Of a stretch of 64,000 bases of DNA, positions 1 through 9,234 are shown piece after piece. Each line of letters starts with the position of its first letter. Within the stretch, counting starts at the first letter, position 1. A program made the translations under genes and the position numbers. The stretch is taken from the NCBI RefSeq assembly GCF_001956315.1, contig NZ_MOLY01000037.1, positions 62,001 to 126,000 of the forward strand. Direction: 5' to 3'. The DNA comes from Sphingomonas montana. GTDB taxonomy: Bacteria > Pseudomonadota > Alphaproteobacteria > Sphingomonadales > Sphingomonadaceae. Under the pieces are notes generated by a model. The model was not told the DNA's origin, did not search any database, and saw nothing but the letters and a program-made list of their open reading frames with translations.

Positions 1-1
1 G

Positions 2-79
2 CTGTGCTATGCGATCATTCTGGCGTTCGGGCTGTATGCGCGCCGGCCCGCGCCGCCGATCGATGATCTCGTCGCCTGA
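2..79 (+). CDS. C-terminal end of an unidentified membrane protein (partial)
   Basis: An open frame enters from the left edge of the window and stops with TGA at 77-79. The 25 visible residues are a hydrophobic stretch (LCYAIILAFGLYA) followed by an arginine/proline-rich tail, as expected for the last transmembrane helix and cytoplasmic end of an inner-membrane protein. Too little is present to name the family. It runs in the same direction as the phasin gene, 82 bp downstream. Confidence 0.45.
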   Translation: MCYAIILAFGLYARRPAPPIDDLVA

Positions 80-161
80 TCGCGGACCCGACCGCCCGTT
101 TGACCGTTACAACCCATGCCGGTGCCGCGCAGAGACGGCACGACAGATCAGGAGAGCCACG

Positions 162-515
162 ATGACCGATCAAGCCCGTACCGCAAGCGACGCGATGACC
201 GGATCGATGAAGGCCGCGACCGACCAGTTGAAGGCAGCCGGCGGCAAGGCGGCCGAAACGTCGCAGGCCCTGAACGGCAAGATCCTCGACCAGGCCGAAA
301 CCAATGTGCGCGAGGCCTTCGCCGCCCTGCGCGCGGCCGCGACCGCCGGTTCGATGGGCGACGTTCTCAAGGTCCAGGGCGACTATGTCCGTGAACAGAG
401 CGCGCGCAACATGGCGCAGGCCAAGGAAATCGGCGAGATGATCGCCAACTTCGGCCGCACCGCGATGGACGGCATGAGCAACATCCCCGGTACGCCCGGC
501 ACCGACAAGAACTGA
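162..515 (+). CDS. Phasin family protein
   Basis: A 117-residue, alanine-rich, almost wholly helical protein without signal peptide or membrane segment. The C-terminal half carries the phasin signature of a long amphipathic helix (GDYVREQSARNMAQAKEIGE), followed by a short Gly/Pro tail. Phasins coat polyhydroxyalkanoate granules and are common in sphingomonads. The ATG at 162 follows a GGAGAG ribosome-binding site; the frame stays open upstream, but that part is not protein-like. No PHA synthase gene is in the window, so the granule role comes from the family only. Confidence 0.85.
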   Translation: MTDQARTASDAMTGSMKAATDQLKAAGGKAAETSQALNGKILDQAETNVREAFAALRAAATAGSMGDVLKVQGDYVREQSARNMAQAKEIGEMIANFGRTAMDGMSNIPGTPGTDKN

Positions 516-581
516 CGGGTTTGGTCGGCCCTTAGGGGCGGGATCAACAATCGGCGCCTTTAGCTGCTACGCTTGGCCTAA

Positions 582-640
582 TGTATCGCACCCCCGCAAA
601 GGCGGGGGCCAGGGTCGCAAGCGATACCGTTTGTGGCCCT
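582..640. repeat. Intergenic palindromic repeat, family C (CCCCCGCnnnGCGGGGG)
   Basis: The hairpin core CCCCCGCAAAGGCGGGGG is followed by CCAGGG and GATACCGTTTGTGG. The same arrangement recurs at 24415-24494, which marks this as a dispersed element and not a private terminator. It lies between the convergent phasin and sensor-kinase genes, where it could also end transcription. Confidence 0.6.
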
Positions 641-705
641 GCATTTTGTCCGAGCGAAGCACGCGCATGCTCCGACCGAGTGTAGACTCGACCTCCTGGG
701 GGTAT

Positions 706-2340
706 TCACCGTTGCATGGTCGGCAACCGCAACTCGGTCGTCACGCCCCCCGCGGAACGGACCAGCCGCATCTCGCCCCCATGCGTCCGCGCGATCGACC
801 GTGCGAGCGCCAGCCCGGGGCCCTTCGGCTTCGTGCCACCGGCCCGGTCCGCCCGTGCCCGCAATCCCGGCGCGAACCCGCCCGATACCGGCCGTGGCGT
901 ATCGCCGATCGCGACGACCGCCATGCCATCCTCGACCCCGGTTCGCATCGACACCATCCCGTCCTGCCGGCGCGCATAGCCGATCAGCACGTCCAGCAGC
1001 CGCGTGATCGCATCGCCGTCCACCTCCACCCACAGGGGCTCGTCGGCCTCGGCAACCACCGGCTCGCCCCGTGCCGCCGCGGTCGTCGCCGCCGCCCGGA
1101 CGAGGGCGGACAGATCATGCCGGACGAGCGCCACCGGGGCCGTAGCATCGGCCAGGAACAGCGCCAGCGCCGCGACAGCCTCCTCGATGTCGGTCACGTC
1201 GTCGTGAAACGCCTCGCGGATCTGGCGCGGCGCATCGTCCAGCCCGGCACGCAGCCGCTTCAGCGGTGCCTGCAGCTCGGTCCGCAGCGTGCCAGCAAAG
1301 GCGCTCCGGTCCGCGATCAGCGCCTGCACCCGCCCCTGCAAACGGGCCAGTGCCACGACCGCGGGCATCAGTTCCGGTGGCATCGCTCGCGTCGCCACCC
1401 CGTCCGCCGGATCGCGCCCGGCCCGTTCGGCCGCCGCCCCGAACGCGCGCAACGGCCGAACCAGCCATAGCGCCGCCACCCAGGTCAGTGGCACCGTGAC
1501 CGCCAGCGCAACCAGGAACCAGAGCAGTACCGCCTGCTGCGCTGTCGTCGGGAACACTTCCGGCCGCGGCTCCACGATCGCCCAGCCGCCGGACGGCAAC
1601 CGCAAGGCCGCGCGAAACGCCCCACGCAGCTCCGGCATCGGACCGCTCGACGGCGCGGGCATGGCTACCGCGGGCGTGGGCATGGCCGGGGCGGCGACCG
1701 GAACAGGCGCGGCCGCCACATCCGGAACGGTCGTGGGGACCGCAACGACCGCCGGCGCGGGAATGACCGGTGCCGCCGCCCGCGCCGGACGCACCCGCCG
1801 CGCCGGTCGTTTCGGCGGCACCGATCGCGCCGCCGGATCGGGTCGCGGCCCTGCGGTCGGCGCAGGCGTCGCCATGACCCGCGGCGGCGGGGCGGCCGGT
1901 GCCGGCACGGCGATCACCGGCGGCACCGGCTGTTCCTGGTCGATCAGTAGGAACCCCGCCCGGATCGTCGCCTGTCCCGCGGCCGCCTGCCGCTCCGGCC
2001 GCATCCGCATCGGCACTGCGATCGACAGGCGGACGTCGCGCGGATCGACGCGCAGGATCGCGGCCAGCCGCCGCTGCCCACCGGCCGCCGTCGCCCAGCG
2101 GTCGCTGCGCTCGGCCGGCGGCACCGCAGCGGTCGTCCGCGCCAGCGTCGCGTCGCCCGTCCCGCGCAGCGCAGCGGCGATCGCGTCCAGCCGCACCGCG
2201 CGCCCCTCCCCCGCCGGCACCAGCGCCGCCATCGCCATCGCGATCGCGCAGGCCAGCACGACCGCGACCACCGCCAGCCCGGTGAGACGGTGCCGCATCG
2301 CGAATCGCGATCCGCCGGACGGGAGGAGGAGCCACTGCAT
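706..2340 (-). CDS. Degenerate sensor histidine kinase-like membrane protein
   Basis: A 544-residue protein with sensor-kinase layout: a membrane segment at about residues 17-42, an extracytoplasmic region containing a roughly 100-residue Pro/Ala-rich stretch (about 138-236), a second membrane segment (about 270-294), a HAMP-like linker, a dimerisation-like helix and a HATPase-type C-terminus. The G2-like motif GPGLALA is present near residue 508. The usual F..SHELRTPL box reads FAGTLRTELQAPL, so the phospho-acceptor His is absent. The N-box Asn is also missing (LLDVLIGYARR). It may be a non-catalytic sensor or scaffold. No response regulator is adjacent. The start is uncertain: a GTG at 2364 and an ATG at 2301 are alternatives. 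Confidence 0.7.
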   Translation of the reverse strand: MQWLLLPSGGSRFAMRHRLTGLAVVAVVLACAIAMAMAALVPAGEGRAVRLDAIAAALRGTGDATLARTTAAVPPAERSDRWATAAGGQRRLAAILRVDPRDVRLSIAVPMRMRPERQAAAGQATIRAGFLLIDQEQPVPPVIAVPAPAAPPPRVMATPAPTAGPRPDPAARSVPPKRPARRVRPARAAAPVIPAPAVVAVPTTVPDVAAAPVPVAAPAMPTPAVAMPAPSSGPMPELRGAFRAALRLPSGGWAIVEPRPEVFPTTAQQAVLLWFLVALAVTVPLTWVAALWLVRPLRAFGAAAERAGRDPADGVATRAMPPELMPAVVALARLQGRVQALIADRSAFAGTLRTELQAPLKRLRAGLDDAPRQIREAFHDDVTDIEEAVAALALFLADATAPVALVRHDLSALVRAAATTAAARGEPVVAEADEPLWVEVDGDAITRLLDVLIGYARRQDGMVSMRTGVEDGMAVVAIGDTPRPVSGGFAPGLRARADRAGGTKPKGPGLALARSIARTHGGEMRLVRSAGGVTTELRLPTMQR

Positions 2341-2506
2341 CGCCCCCGCTATGCCATGCCGCACTTCCCGCCGTCACCCGCATCATCCGTCGCGGCTACC
2401 CCGACCACCCGGTGCACCGCGGCGATTGCGGGGCCGCCGCCGGCGGCCTATCTGTCACGCACGCGCGGCCCGATCCCCCGGGCCTGCCCGACAAGGTGAC
2501 GCCCGC

Positions 2507-3259
2507 ATGAAGCAGTTGATCGCATTCGACCTCGACGGAACGCTGGCCGAAAGCAAGCAGGCGATCGACGCCGAAATGGCGGCCCTGCTCGCCCGGCTGA
2601 CCCACGTCGCGACCGTCGCGGTCATCTCCGGCGGCGACTGGCCGCAATATGAATCGCAGCTGATCGGCAACCTGCCCGCCGACACCGATTTTGCCCGCCT
2701 GCTGGCGATGCCCACTTCGGGTACCAAGCTCTACCGCAACGACGGCACTGGCTGGAACCAGGTCTATGCCGACGATTTCAGCACGGAAGAACGCGACACC
2801 ATCCTCGCCGCGCTCGACAAGGCGATTGTCGAGGCCGGGTTGCAGGACGATCCGGCTTGGGGCGACAAGATCGAGGATCGCGGCAGCCAGATCACCTTCT
2901 CCGCGCTGGGCCAGCAGGCCCCGCTCGACGCCAAGCATGCCTGGGACCCGGATTTCGCCAAGCGCAAGCGGATGCAGGCGATCCTCGAACCCGTCCTGCC
3001 AGACTTCACCGTCCGGACCGGCGGCTCCACCTCGCTCGACATCACGCGCAAGGGCATCGACAAGGCCTACGGCATCCGCCGCCTGGCGGAAATCAGCGGC
3101 ATCGCGACGACCGACATGATCTTCATGGGCGATGCGATCTATCCGGGCGGCAACGACTATGCAGTCCGCGCGGCCGGCGTTGATTCGGTCGCGATCCGCG
3201 ACGTCACCGAAACCAAGCGCGTGATCGAAACGATCCTGTTCTGCCTGACGCCGGCCTGA
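2507..3259 (+). CDS. HAD-superfamily hydrolase, phosphomannomutase-like (HAD-IIB)
   Basis: A 250-residue cytoplasmic protein. Motif I is DLDGT (Asp8 nucleophile, Asp10 acid/base). A cap-like middle region follows, and the C-terminal motif IV is MGDAIYPGGND, resembling eukaryotic-type phosphomannomutase and sucrose-phosphatase-like HADs. It probably acts on a sugar phosphate, but the substrate cannot be read from the sequence. The ATG at 2507 begins exactly at the conserved MKQLIAFDLDGT start. It is divergent from the kinase-like gene and 5 bp upstream of a flavin reductase-like gene, so those two may be co-transcribed. Confidence 0.8.
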   Translation: MKQLIAFDLDGTLAESKQAIDAEMAALLARLTHVATVAVISGGDWPQYESQLIGNLPADTDFARLLAMPTSGTKLYRNDGTGWNQVYADDFSTEERDTILAALDKAIVEAGLQDDPAWGDKIEDRGSQITFSALGQQAPLDAKHAWDPDFAKRKRMQAILEPVLPDFTVRTGGSTSLDITRKGIDKAYGIRRLAEISGIATTDMIFMGDAIYPGGNDYAVRAAGVDSVAIRDVTETKRVIETILFCLTPA

Positions 3260-3264
3260 CGGCG

Positions 3265-3891
3265 ATGCCGGGGCGCGCCACGCATTTCTACGAACCATCG
3301 GCCGGCCACCGCCTGCCGCATGATCCGTTCAAGGCGATCGTGGCGCCGCGGCCGATCGGCTGGATATCGACGGTCGATGCCGACGGCCGCCCGAACCTGG
3401 CGCCCTACAGCTATTTCAACGCGGTCTGCGATGTGCCGCCGATGATCCTGTTTTCCAGCAACGGGCGTAAGGATACGCTGCGCAATGCGGAGGCGACGGG
3501 TGGTTTCGTCTGGAACCTGGCAACCCGTCCGCTCGCCGAACGGATGAACGCGACCTCCGCCCCGGTGGCCCCCGGCGTGGACGAATTCACGCTGTCCGGC
3601 CTCACCGCCGCGCCCAGCCGACTGGTCGCCGCCCCGCGCGTCGCCGAAAGCCCCGCCGCGCTTGAATGCCGGGTGCTCCAGGTCATCCCGCTCGCCGATC
3701 TGGACGGCGCGTCGGCGGATCACTGGATGGTCGTCGGCCAGGTCGTCGGTGTCCACATCGACCCTGCTTTCCTCAACGACGGCCTGTTCGACACCGCCGC
3801 CGCCCAGCCCATCCTCCGCGCCGGCTACCGGGGCGACTATACCACGATCGATGCGGGCTCGATGTTCCAGATGATCCGCCCGACCCGCTGA
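3265..3891 (+). CDS. Flavin reductase-like / FMN-binding split-barrel protein
   Basis: A 208-residue protein starting just after the HAD gene stop. The N-terminal block contains PFKAIVAPRPIGWIST, then NLAPYSYFNAV and a PPMILFSS strand, the pattern of the flavin reductase-like FMN-binding split barrel (DIM6/NTAB type). Members bind FMN and reduce flavin or act as small oxidoreductases. No partner monooxygenase lies nearby, so the substrate is unknown. No signal peptide is seen. Confidence 0.85.
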   Translation: MPGRATHFYEPSAGHRLPHDPFKAIVAPRPIGWISTVDADGRPNLAPYSYFNAVCDVPPMILFSSNGRKDTLRNAEATGGFVWNLATRPLAERMNATSAPVAPGVDEFTLSGLTAAPSRLVAAPRVAESPAALECRVLQVIPLADLDGASADHWMVVGQVVGVHIDPAFLNDGLFDTAAAQPILRAGYRGDYTTIDAGSMFQMIRPTR

Positions 3892-3909
3892 AGCACGACA
3901 CAGCCGGCC

Positions 3910-3982
3910 ATATCGCACCCCGGCGCAGGCCGAGACCTGCACGAACCGCTTCCACCTAGCCCCCGGCCTGCGCCGGGGTATG
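3910..3982. repeat. Family C palindromic repeat overlapping the fdhD 3' end
   Basis: Facing copies of a GC-rich motif (CACCCCGGCGCAGGCC and GGCCTGCGCCGGGGT) lie between the convergent flavin reductase-like and fdhD genes. The right arm runs into the fdhD coding region. Confidence 0.55.
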
Positions 3983-4813
3983 ATGACCGGACGGCGGGAC
4001 ATGTTCCGCGACCAACGCCGCATCCGCCCGCGCCAGCGCCACCAGCCGCACCCCCGCCTCGGCCGCGCGGGTTACCGCCAGGCTGGTCGGCGCCGATATC
4101 GTGACCAGCATCGGACAGCCGGCGAGCGCGGCCTTCTCCACAAGTTCGTACGAACAGCGCGCGGACAGCAGCGCGAACCCGCCGTCCCACGCCCGCCGCG
4201 CCCGCGCCATCGCTCCCAGCAGTTTGTCGAACGCGTTATGCCGCCCGACATCCTCCCGCACGGTCAGGATCTCGCCATCCGCGGTGCAGCACGCGGCCGC
4301 ATGCACCGCCCCCGTCTCCGCGTTCAGCGGCTGCACCGCTCGCAACCCGGCCAGCGCGCGGAACACCGCCGCATCCGCCACCGCCGGCGCGCCCCCAACC
4401 CGCGGCAACGGCCGCAGCGCCTGTTCCAGATTTTCGATCCCGCACAGTCCGCAACTGCTTTCCGACACGCGGTGCCGCACGCGCTCCACCACCCGCCCGC
4501 TCCGCGCCGGCACCAGCGTGATGCGCAGCACCATGCCCCCCGGTGCCGCATGGGTATCCACGTCGATCACGTCGGCCACCCCGTCGATCAACCGTTCCGA
4601 CAGGCAGAACCCATAGGCGAAATCGTCCAGCGCCACCGGCGTCGCCATCATAACGGCATAGCCCAGCCCGTTGATCTCGACCGCGATCGGCATCTCCACC
4701 GCCAGCGTCCGGACCGCCGCCGTCGCCGCGCCGTCGGGCACGATCCGCAGGAACGGTGCCACGACGGTCGCTGCATCCATCATTGTCGGCGCCGCCGATC
4801 CGTCATGTTCCAT
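3956..4813 (-). CDS. fdhD: Formate dehydrogenase accessory sulfurtransferase FdhD
   Basis: A 285-residue protein of normal FdhD length. FdhD moves sulfur from IscS to the molybdenum cofactor, which formate dehydrogenase needs for activity. The conserved CGLCG motif gives Cys121 and Cys124, the family's functional pair, and the downstream block REDVGRHNAFDKLLG is also diagnostic. No formate dehydrogenase subunit lies in the window. The last residues (HHTPAQAGG) are encoded by an intergenic-type repeat and look like a recent C-terminal extension. It is divergent from the lipid kinase gene. Confidence 0.92.
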   Translation of the reverse strand: MEHDGSAAPTMMDAATVVAPFLRIVPDGAATAAVRTLAVEMPIAVEINGLGYAVMMATPVALDDFAYGFCLSERLIDGVADVIDVDTHAAPGGMVLRITLVPARSGRVVERVRHRVSESSCGLCGIENLEQALRPLPRVGGAPAVADAAVFRALAGLRAVQPLNAETGAVHAAACCTADGEILTVREDVGRHNAFDKLLGAMARARRAWDGGFALLSARCSYELVEKAALAGCPMLVTISAPTSLAVTRAAEAGVRLVALARADAALVAEHVPPSGHHTPAQAGG

Positions 4814-4875
4814 CGACGCTCGCTCCGATCATGGGTATATGGGTCCGAAACGATCAGAGGCGCGTTACCGGCACC

Positions 4876-5766
4876 ATGAACGATCGCCCCCTTCCCCGCC
4901 AGGCTGTCCTGATCGTCAACGCGCGTTCGCGCAAGGGACGCAAGCTGTTCCGCCATGCGGCGCGCAGCCTGAAGGCGGCCGGGGTCGATATCATCCGCTC
5001 CCATGCCGTGCGCGATCCGGCGAAGCTGAAGGTCCATGTCTGCGAAGCGGTCGCGGACGGCGCACCCATGGTCATCGTGGGCGGCGGCGACGGGTCGCTC
5101 TCCTCCTCCGTCGATCACCTTGTTGGGCATGACACGGTCTTCGCGCTGTTGCCGCTCGGCACCGCGAACAGCTTCGCCCGCACGCTCGGCATCCCGCTCG
5201 ATCTCGACGGCGCAATCGCGGTCATCGCCAACGGCAAGCGCCGCCGCATCGACCTCGGCATGATCGATGATGACTATTATGCCAACTGCGCCACGCTCGG
5301 CATCGCCCCGCTGATCGCCGAAACCGTCCCGCACGGCTTGAAGAAGGTCCTCGGCCGGCCCGGCTACCTCGCATGGGCGGCGTACCAGATGTTCCGGTTC
5401 AAACCGTTCCGCCTGACCGTGGGCGAAGGGGCCGACGCCGAAACGCTCGACGCGCTCGAAGTCCGCGTCGCCAACGGCACCTATCATGGCGGCGCGGAAA
5501 TGGTCGACAGCGCCTCGGTCGATTCGGGCGAGATCGTCGTTCAGGTCGTGACCGGCCGGATGCGTGGTCGCCTCGCCTGGAGCTGGATCGCCAGCGTATT
5601 GAAGCTGGAGGCGCGCAAGGACACCGTGCGCGAATTCCACGGCAAGTCCATCCGCATCGCCACCGACCGCCCGATGCCCGTCTCGATCGACGGCGAACTG
5701 CTCGCCACCACCCCCTTCACCGCCCGCATCGCCCGCGCGGTCATCGACGTCGCCGTTCCGGCCTGA
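4876..5766 (+). CDS. Diacylglycerol/lipid kinase family protein
   Basis: A 296-residue protein with the DAGK catalytic fold. The signatures are the N-terminal LIVNARSRKG strand-loop, the nucleotide loop GGGDGS at residues 69-74, and PLGTANSFAR at 93-102. Such enzymes phosphorylate diacylglycerol, sphingosine-like or other lipids; the exact substrate is not evident. The ATG at 4876 is chosen because the conserved region begins within ten residues and the upstream extension overlaps fdhD. Confidence 0.88.
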   Translation: MNDRPLPRQAVLIVNARSRKGRKLFRHAARSLKAAGVDIIRSHAVRDPAKLKVHVCEAVADGAPMVIVGGGDGSLSSSVDHLVGHDTVFALLPLGTANSFARTLGIPLDLDGAIAVIANGKRRRIDLGMIDDDYYANCATLGIAPLIAETVPHGLKKVLGRPGYLAWAAYQMFRFKPFRLTVGEGADAETLDALEVRVANGTYHGGAEMVDSASVDSGEIVVQVVTGRMRGRLAWSWIASVLKLEARKDTVREFHGKSIRIATDRPMPVSIDGELLATTPFTARIARAVIDVAVPA

Positions 5767-5820
5767 GTAGTTCGGGGATCAGTCGAGGCGTCGTTGTAAT
5801 TGGCCACGGACTGACCCGAC

Positions 5821-5950
5821 CGTAGTGATAATGGATCCTGACCTCCGTCAGGATGACGGCAGAGCGGTCGGCGCGCGGTGCCGACCAATCGGCAAGCCAC
5901 CAACCCCTTCCCCGTCATCCCAGCGGAGGCTGGGATCCATTATCACTACA
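5821..5950. repeat. Composite paired-hairpin repeat, family A (copy 1)
   Basis: The unit GTAGTGATAATGGATCC-hairpin-GGATGACG at the left faces GTCATCC-hairpin-GGATCCATTATCAC at the right. The outer flanks are shared and the two hairpin cores differ (CTGACCTCCGTCAG against CAGCGGAGGCTG). It sits between the convergent lipid kinase and valS genes. Confidence 0.75.
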
Positions 5951-6009
5951 CGGCAGACGAACCCGACCCGTGTCACAACCCAACCAGCGCACCGGACGCA
6001 CCCATCATC

Positions 6010-8658
6010 CTACCCCAGCCGCGCCAGCGCCGCACGCAGCCGGTCCGCCTCCGCCGACCGCAGCGCATGGTCCTCGCGCGCCTTGGCCACCGCATCCGGC
6101 TTCGCGCGCTCCACGAACGCCGCGCTGCCGAGCCGCCCGGCCAGCGCGTCGCGTTCCTTTTCCGCCACCGCGATGCCCTTGGCCAGCCGCGCGCGTTCCG
6201 CATCCAGATCGATCACCCCGTCCAGCGGCAGGACGAACGTCGCCTCGTCCACCACCACCTGCGCGGCCCCGCCGGTTGCCGGTTCGAAAGACACCGACGC
6301 GATCCGCGCCAGCCGCGCCAGCACGGTGGCCTGCGACGCCAGCCGCGCCCGCGTCAGATCCGACGCATCGCGGACATGCGCAACCAGCTTGGCCCCCGGC
6401 GGCACGTTCAGCTCCGCCCGCGCCGCGCGGATCTCGCCGACCAGCCGGATCGTCCAGTCGATCTCCTGGCTCGCGGCCGGGTCCATCGCACGCGCATCCG
6501 CCATCGGCCATGCCGCGACGATCAGGTCATGTTCGCGGGGGGCCAGCGCGTGCCACAATTCCTCGGTGATGAACGGCATGAACGGGTGCAGCATGACCAG
6601 TATCTGGTCCAGCACCCAGCCCGCCACCGCGCGCGTCTCCGCCGCACCGTCCGCATCGGCCTCTACCGCCAGCGACGGCTTGATGAGTTCCAGATACCAG
6701 TCGCAGAATGTCGCCCAGACGAACTGGTAGACGGTGTTCGCCGCCTCGTCGAACCGCAGGTCGGCCAGCGCCAGGTCCAGCGCCTGCACCGTCTTTGCGG
6801 TCTCCGCCAGGATCCAGCGGTTGACCGACAGCTTCGCACGCGGCGGCTCCAGCATTGCCGACCCGCCGATCCCGTTCGACTGTGCGAACCGCGCCGCGTT
6901 CCACAGCTTCGTCGCGAAGTTGCGATATCCCTCGACGCGCCGCTCATCCAGCTTGATGTCGCGCCCCTGGCTCTCCATCGCCGCCATCGTGAACCGCAGC
7001 GCATCCGCGCCATAGCGATCGATCAGCCCCAGCGGATCGACCGTATTGCCCTTGGACTTGGACATCTTCGCCCCGTCCGGCGCACGCACCAGCCCATGCA
7101 GGTACAGCGTCCGGAACGGCACCTCCCCCATGAACTCCAGCCCCTGCATCAGCATGCGGGCGCACCAGAAAGGTAAAATATCGAAGCCAGAAACAAGGAT
7201 GTCGTTAGGATAGCGCCCGGCTAGATGCCTGTCCTCGTTTTCCGGCCACCCTAGTGTTGCAAACGGCCAGAGCGCAGAAGAGAACCAAGTATCAAGTACG
7301 TCCGGATCTCGTGTAAGGACAACATCTGGTCCTGCTTTGGACGACGCCTCAGCCTCGGTTTCGGCCACGTAGATGTTTCCATCGTCGCCAAACCATGCCG
7401 GGATCTGATGCCCCCACCATAGCTGGCGGGAGACGCACCACGGACGGATATTTTCCATCCAGTTGAAGTAGGTTTTTTCCCAGCTGTCCGGAACGATGCG
7501 GGTCGCGCCGGACCGCACCGCCTCGATCGCAGGCCCTGCCAGCGTCTTGGCATCGACATACCATTGATCGGTCAGCCATGGTTCAATCACCACGCCCGAC
7601 CGGTCACCATACGGCGTCTGGATCGTGCGATCCTCCACCCGGTCGAGCAGCCCCGCTTCCTCCAGCGCCGCGACCACCGCGACGCGCGCATCGCGCACCG
7701 ACAGGCCGAGATAGGCGTCAGGGATCAGCCCGTCCGCCACCTGCACCACATGCGCCTTCGCATCGAGCATGTTGAGCATGTCGCCTGCCGCGAACCCCGC
7801 CCGGCGCCCGACCTCGAAATCGTTGAAGTCGTGCCCCGGCGTGATCTTCACCGCGCCGGACCCGAGTTCCGGGTCGGCATGCTCGTCCGCCACGATCCGG
7901 ATCTGCCGGCCGGTGATCGGCAACGTCACGGACCGGCCGACCAGCGCGGCATAGCGTTCGTCGGTCGGATGCACCGCGACAGCCATGTCGGCCAGCAACG
8001 TCTCGGGCCGCGTCGTCGCCACCGCGATATGCCCCGATCCGTCGGCCAGCGGATAACGCAGGTGATAGAATTTGCCCTGCACCTCGCGCGTCTCGACCTC
8101 TAGGTCCGAAATCGCGGTGCCCAGGCCCGGGTCCCAGTTCACCAGCCGCTTGTCGCGGTAGATCAGCCCCTTGGCGTGCAGGTCGACGAACACCTTCAGC
8201 ACCGCACGCGAAAAGCCTGCGTCCATCGTGAACCGCTCGTTCGCCCAGTCGCACGACGCACCCAGCCGGCGCAGCTGCCCGGTGATCGTGCCGCCGCTCT
8301 CCTCCTTCCATGCCCAGACCCGCTCGACAAACTGTTCGCGGGTCAGGTCGGTGCGCTTCTGCCCCACGGCGTTCATCTGCCGCTCGACCACCATCTGCGT
8401 CGCGATGCCGGCATGGTCGGTGCCCACCACCCACAGCGCGTCCTTGCCCTTCAACCGCGCATGGCGGACGAGGATATCCTGCAACGTATTGTCCAGCGCA
8501 TGGCCGATGTGCAGCGATCCGGTGACGTTGGGCGGCGGGATGACGATCGTGAACGGCTCCGCGTCGGGCCGCTCCGGCCGGAACCCGTTCGTCGCTTCCC
8601 AATGCGGATACCAGCGCGCTTCGATGGCGGCGGGGTCGAATGTCTTGTCGATCGTCAT
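6010..8658 (-). CDS. valS: Valyl-tRNA synthetase
   Basis: An 882-residue class I synthetase that charges tRNA-Val; the window also encodes a tRNA-Val at 12.7 kb. The HIGH motif is at residues 50-53 and KMSKS at about 531-535, followed by an anticodon-binding domain and the C-terminal coiled-coil arm typical of ValRS ([20 protein letters not shown] region). The length matches the family. A stretch of about 300 bp in the middle (about 7170-7480) has visibly lower GC and different codon choice, although the frame is intact. Confidence 0.97.
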   Translation of the reverse strand: MTIDKTFDPAAIEARWYPHWEATNGFRPERPDAEPFTIVIPPPNVTGSLHIGHALDNTLQDILVRHARLKGKDALWVVGTDHAGIATQMVVERQMNAVGQKRTDLTREQFVERVWAWKEESGGTITGQLRRLGASCDWANERFTMDAGFSRAVLKVFVDLHAKGLIYRDKRLVNWDPGLGTAISDLEVETREVQGKFYHLRYPLADGSGHIAVATTRPETLLADMAVAVHPTDERYAALVGRSVTLPITGRQIRIVADEHADPELGSGAVKITPGHDFNDFEVGRRAGFAAGDMLNMLDAKAHVVQVADGLIPDAYLGLSVRDARVAVVAALEEAGLLDRVEDRTIQTPYGDRSGVVIEPWLTDQWYVDAKTLAGPAIEAVRSGATRIVPDSWEKTYFNWMENIRPWCVSRQLWWGHQIPAWFGDDGNIYVAETEAEASSKAGPDVVLTRDPDVLDTWFSSALWPFATLGWPENEDRHLAGRYPNDILVSGFDILPFWCARMLMQGLEFMGEVPFRTLYLHGLVRAPDGAKMSKSKGNTVDPLGLIDRYGADALRFTMAAMESQGRDIKLDERRVEGYRNFATKLWNAARFAQSNGIGGSAMLEPPRAKLSVNRWILAETAKTVQALDLALADLRFDEAANTVYQFVWATFCDWYLELIKPSLAVEADADGAAETRAVAGWVLDQILVMLHPFMPFITEELWHALAPREHDLIVAAWPMADARAMDPAASQEIDWTIRLVGEIRAARAELNVPPGAKLVAHVRDASDLTRARLASQATVLARLARIASVSFEPATGGAAQVVVDEATFVLPLDGVIDLDAERARLAKGIAVAEKERDALAGRLGSAAFVERAKPDAVAKAREDHALRSAEADRLRAALARLG

Positions 8659-8756
8659 GCGACTGCCTTAGCGGGGCCGGTTGCCGTCCGAAACCCCGGA
8701 CCGCGCGAAGCAGCCCCGCAGCCGCCCGACCACCACGCGCCGCCTGACCCGAACCC

Positions 8757-8781
8757 ATTCGGTTCGAGCCTGTGAGGAACC
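8757..8781. repeat. Family E repeat (TTCGGTTCGAGCCTGT)
   Basis: A degenerate copy of the TTCGGTTCGAGCCTGTCGAGAAC motif that occurs as a perfect inverted pair at 43857-43916 and singly at 9113-9136. Confidence 0.55.
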
Positions 8782-8922
8782 GCTTGCAGACGCCCCCGAC
8801 CGTTGGTTCCGAGAAGGGTTAAGCGCAGTCGATGACGCAGAAGCACGACAGGAGACAGGTCCCACCATCCTGCGGACCGAGCCCTGACCCCGTTCGGAGG
8901 TCAGATGGCTCTCCAAGACCCG

Positions 8923-9027
8923 TCCATCCCGAGCGAAGTCGAGGGACCGACCGAGCGAAGTCGAGGTCCCCAAGCCGCGCGCTTCTCGACTACGCTCGAA
9001 GAGGTCCCTCGACTGCGCTAGGGATGG
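8923..9027. repeat. Inverted repeat with 25-bp arms and an internal second copy
   Basis: The left arm at 8923-8947 (CCATCCCGAGCGAAGTCGAG plus GGACC) matches the reverse complement of 9003-9027 at 23 of 25 positions. A further GAGCGAAGTCGAGG copy lies at 8952-8965, and a related inverted copy at about 8982-9000. It could form a large stem-loop in transcripts entering valS. Confidence 0.65.
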
Positions 9028-9112
9028 GCGGATAACAGGCGATTGGCGGACAGAGGACCGGGCGGCAGACAACGGGAGCATGATCGCATCAGTTTGTTCT
9101 GACGGATGATCG

Positions 9113-9136
9113 GTTCGGTTCGAGCCTGTCGAGAAC
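9113..9136. repeat. Family E repeat, single copy
   Basis: TTCGGTTCGAGCCTGTCGAG followed by AAC, identical over that stretch to one arm of the perfect inverted repeat in the gcv operon. It lies in the gap between valS and popZ. Confidence 0.6.
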
Positions 9137-9234
9137 CCCACGAAAGGGTCCCGACACACTTGAACCAGAGGCGATTGCAGCAAGAAATTCCGATCGATCC
9201 GGTCGCGGCCCGAGCCGGGCGCAACCTCGAACCC

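Larger units (their letters stand above)
8659..9234. other. 576-bp gene-free region filled with repeats
   Basis: No convincing gene is seen on either strand. The stretch holds the valS leader and several repeat motifs listed separately. Open frames here have no start context and no protein-like composition. Confidence 0.6.

Noticed and set aside
7718-8758. Long Arg/Gly-rich open frame within valS
   Set aside because: It is a shadow frame of high-GC coding DNA; valS has all catalytic motifs and this frame has none.
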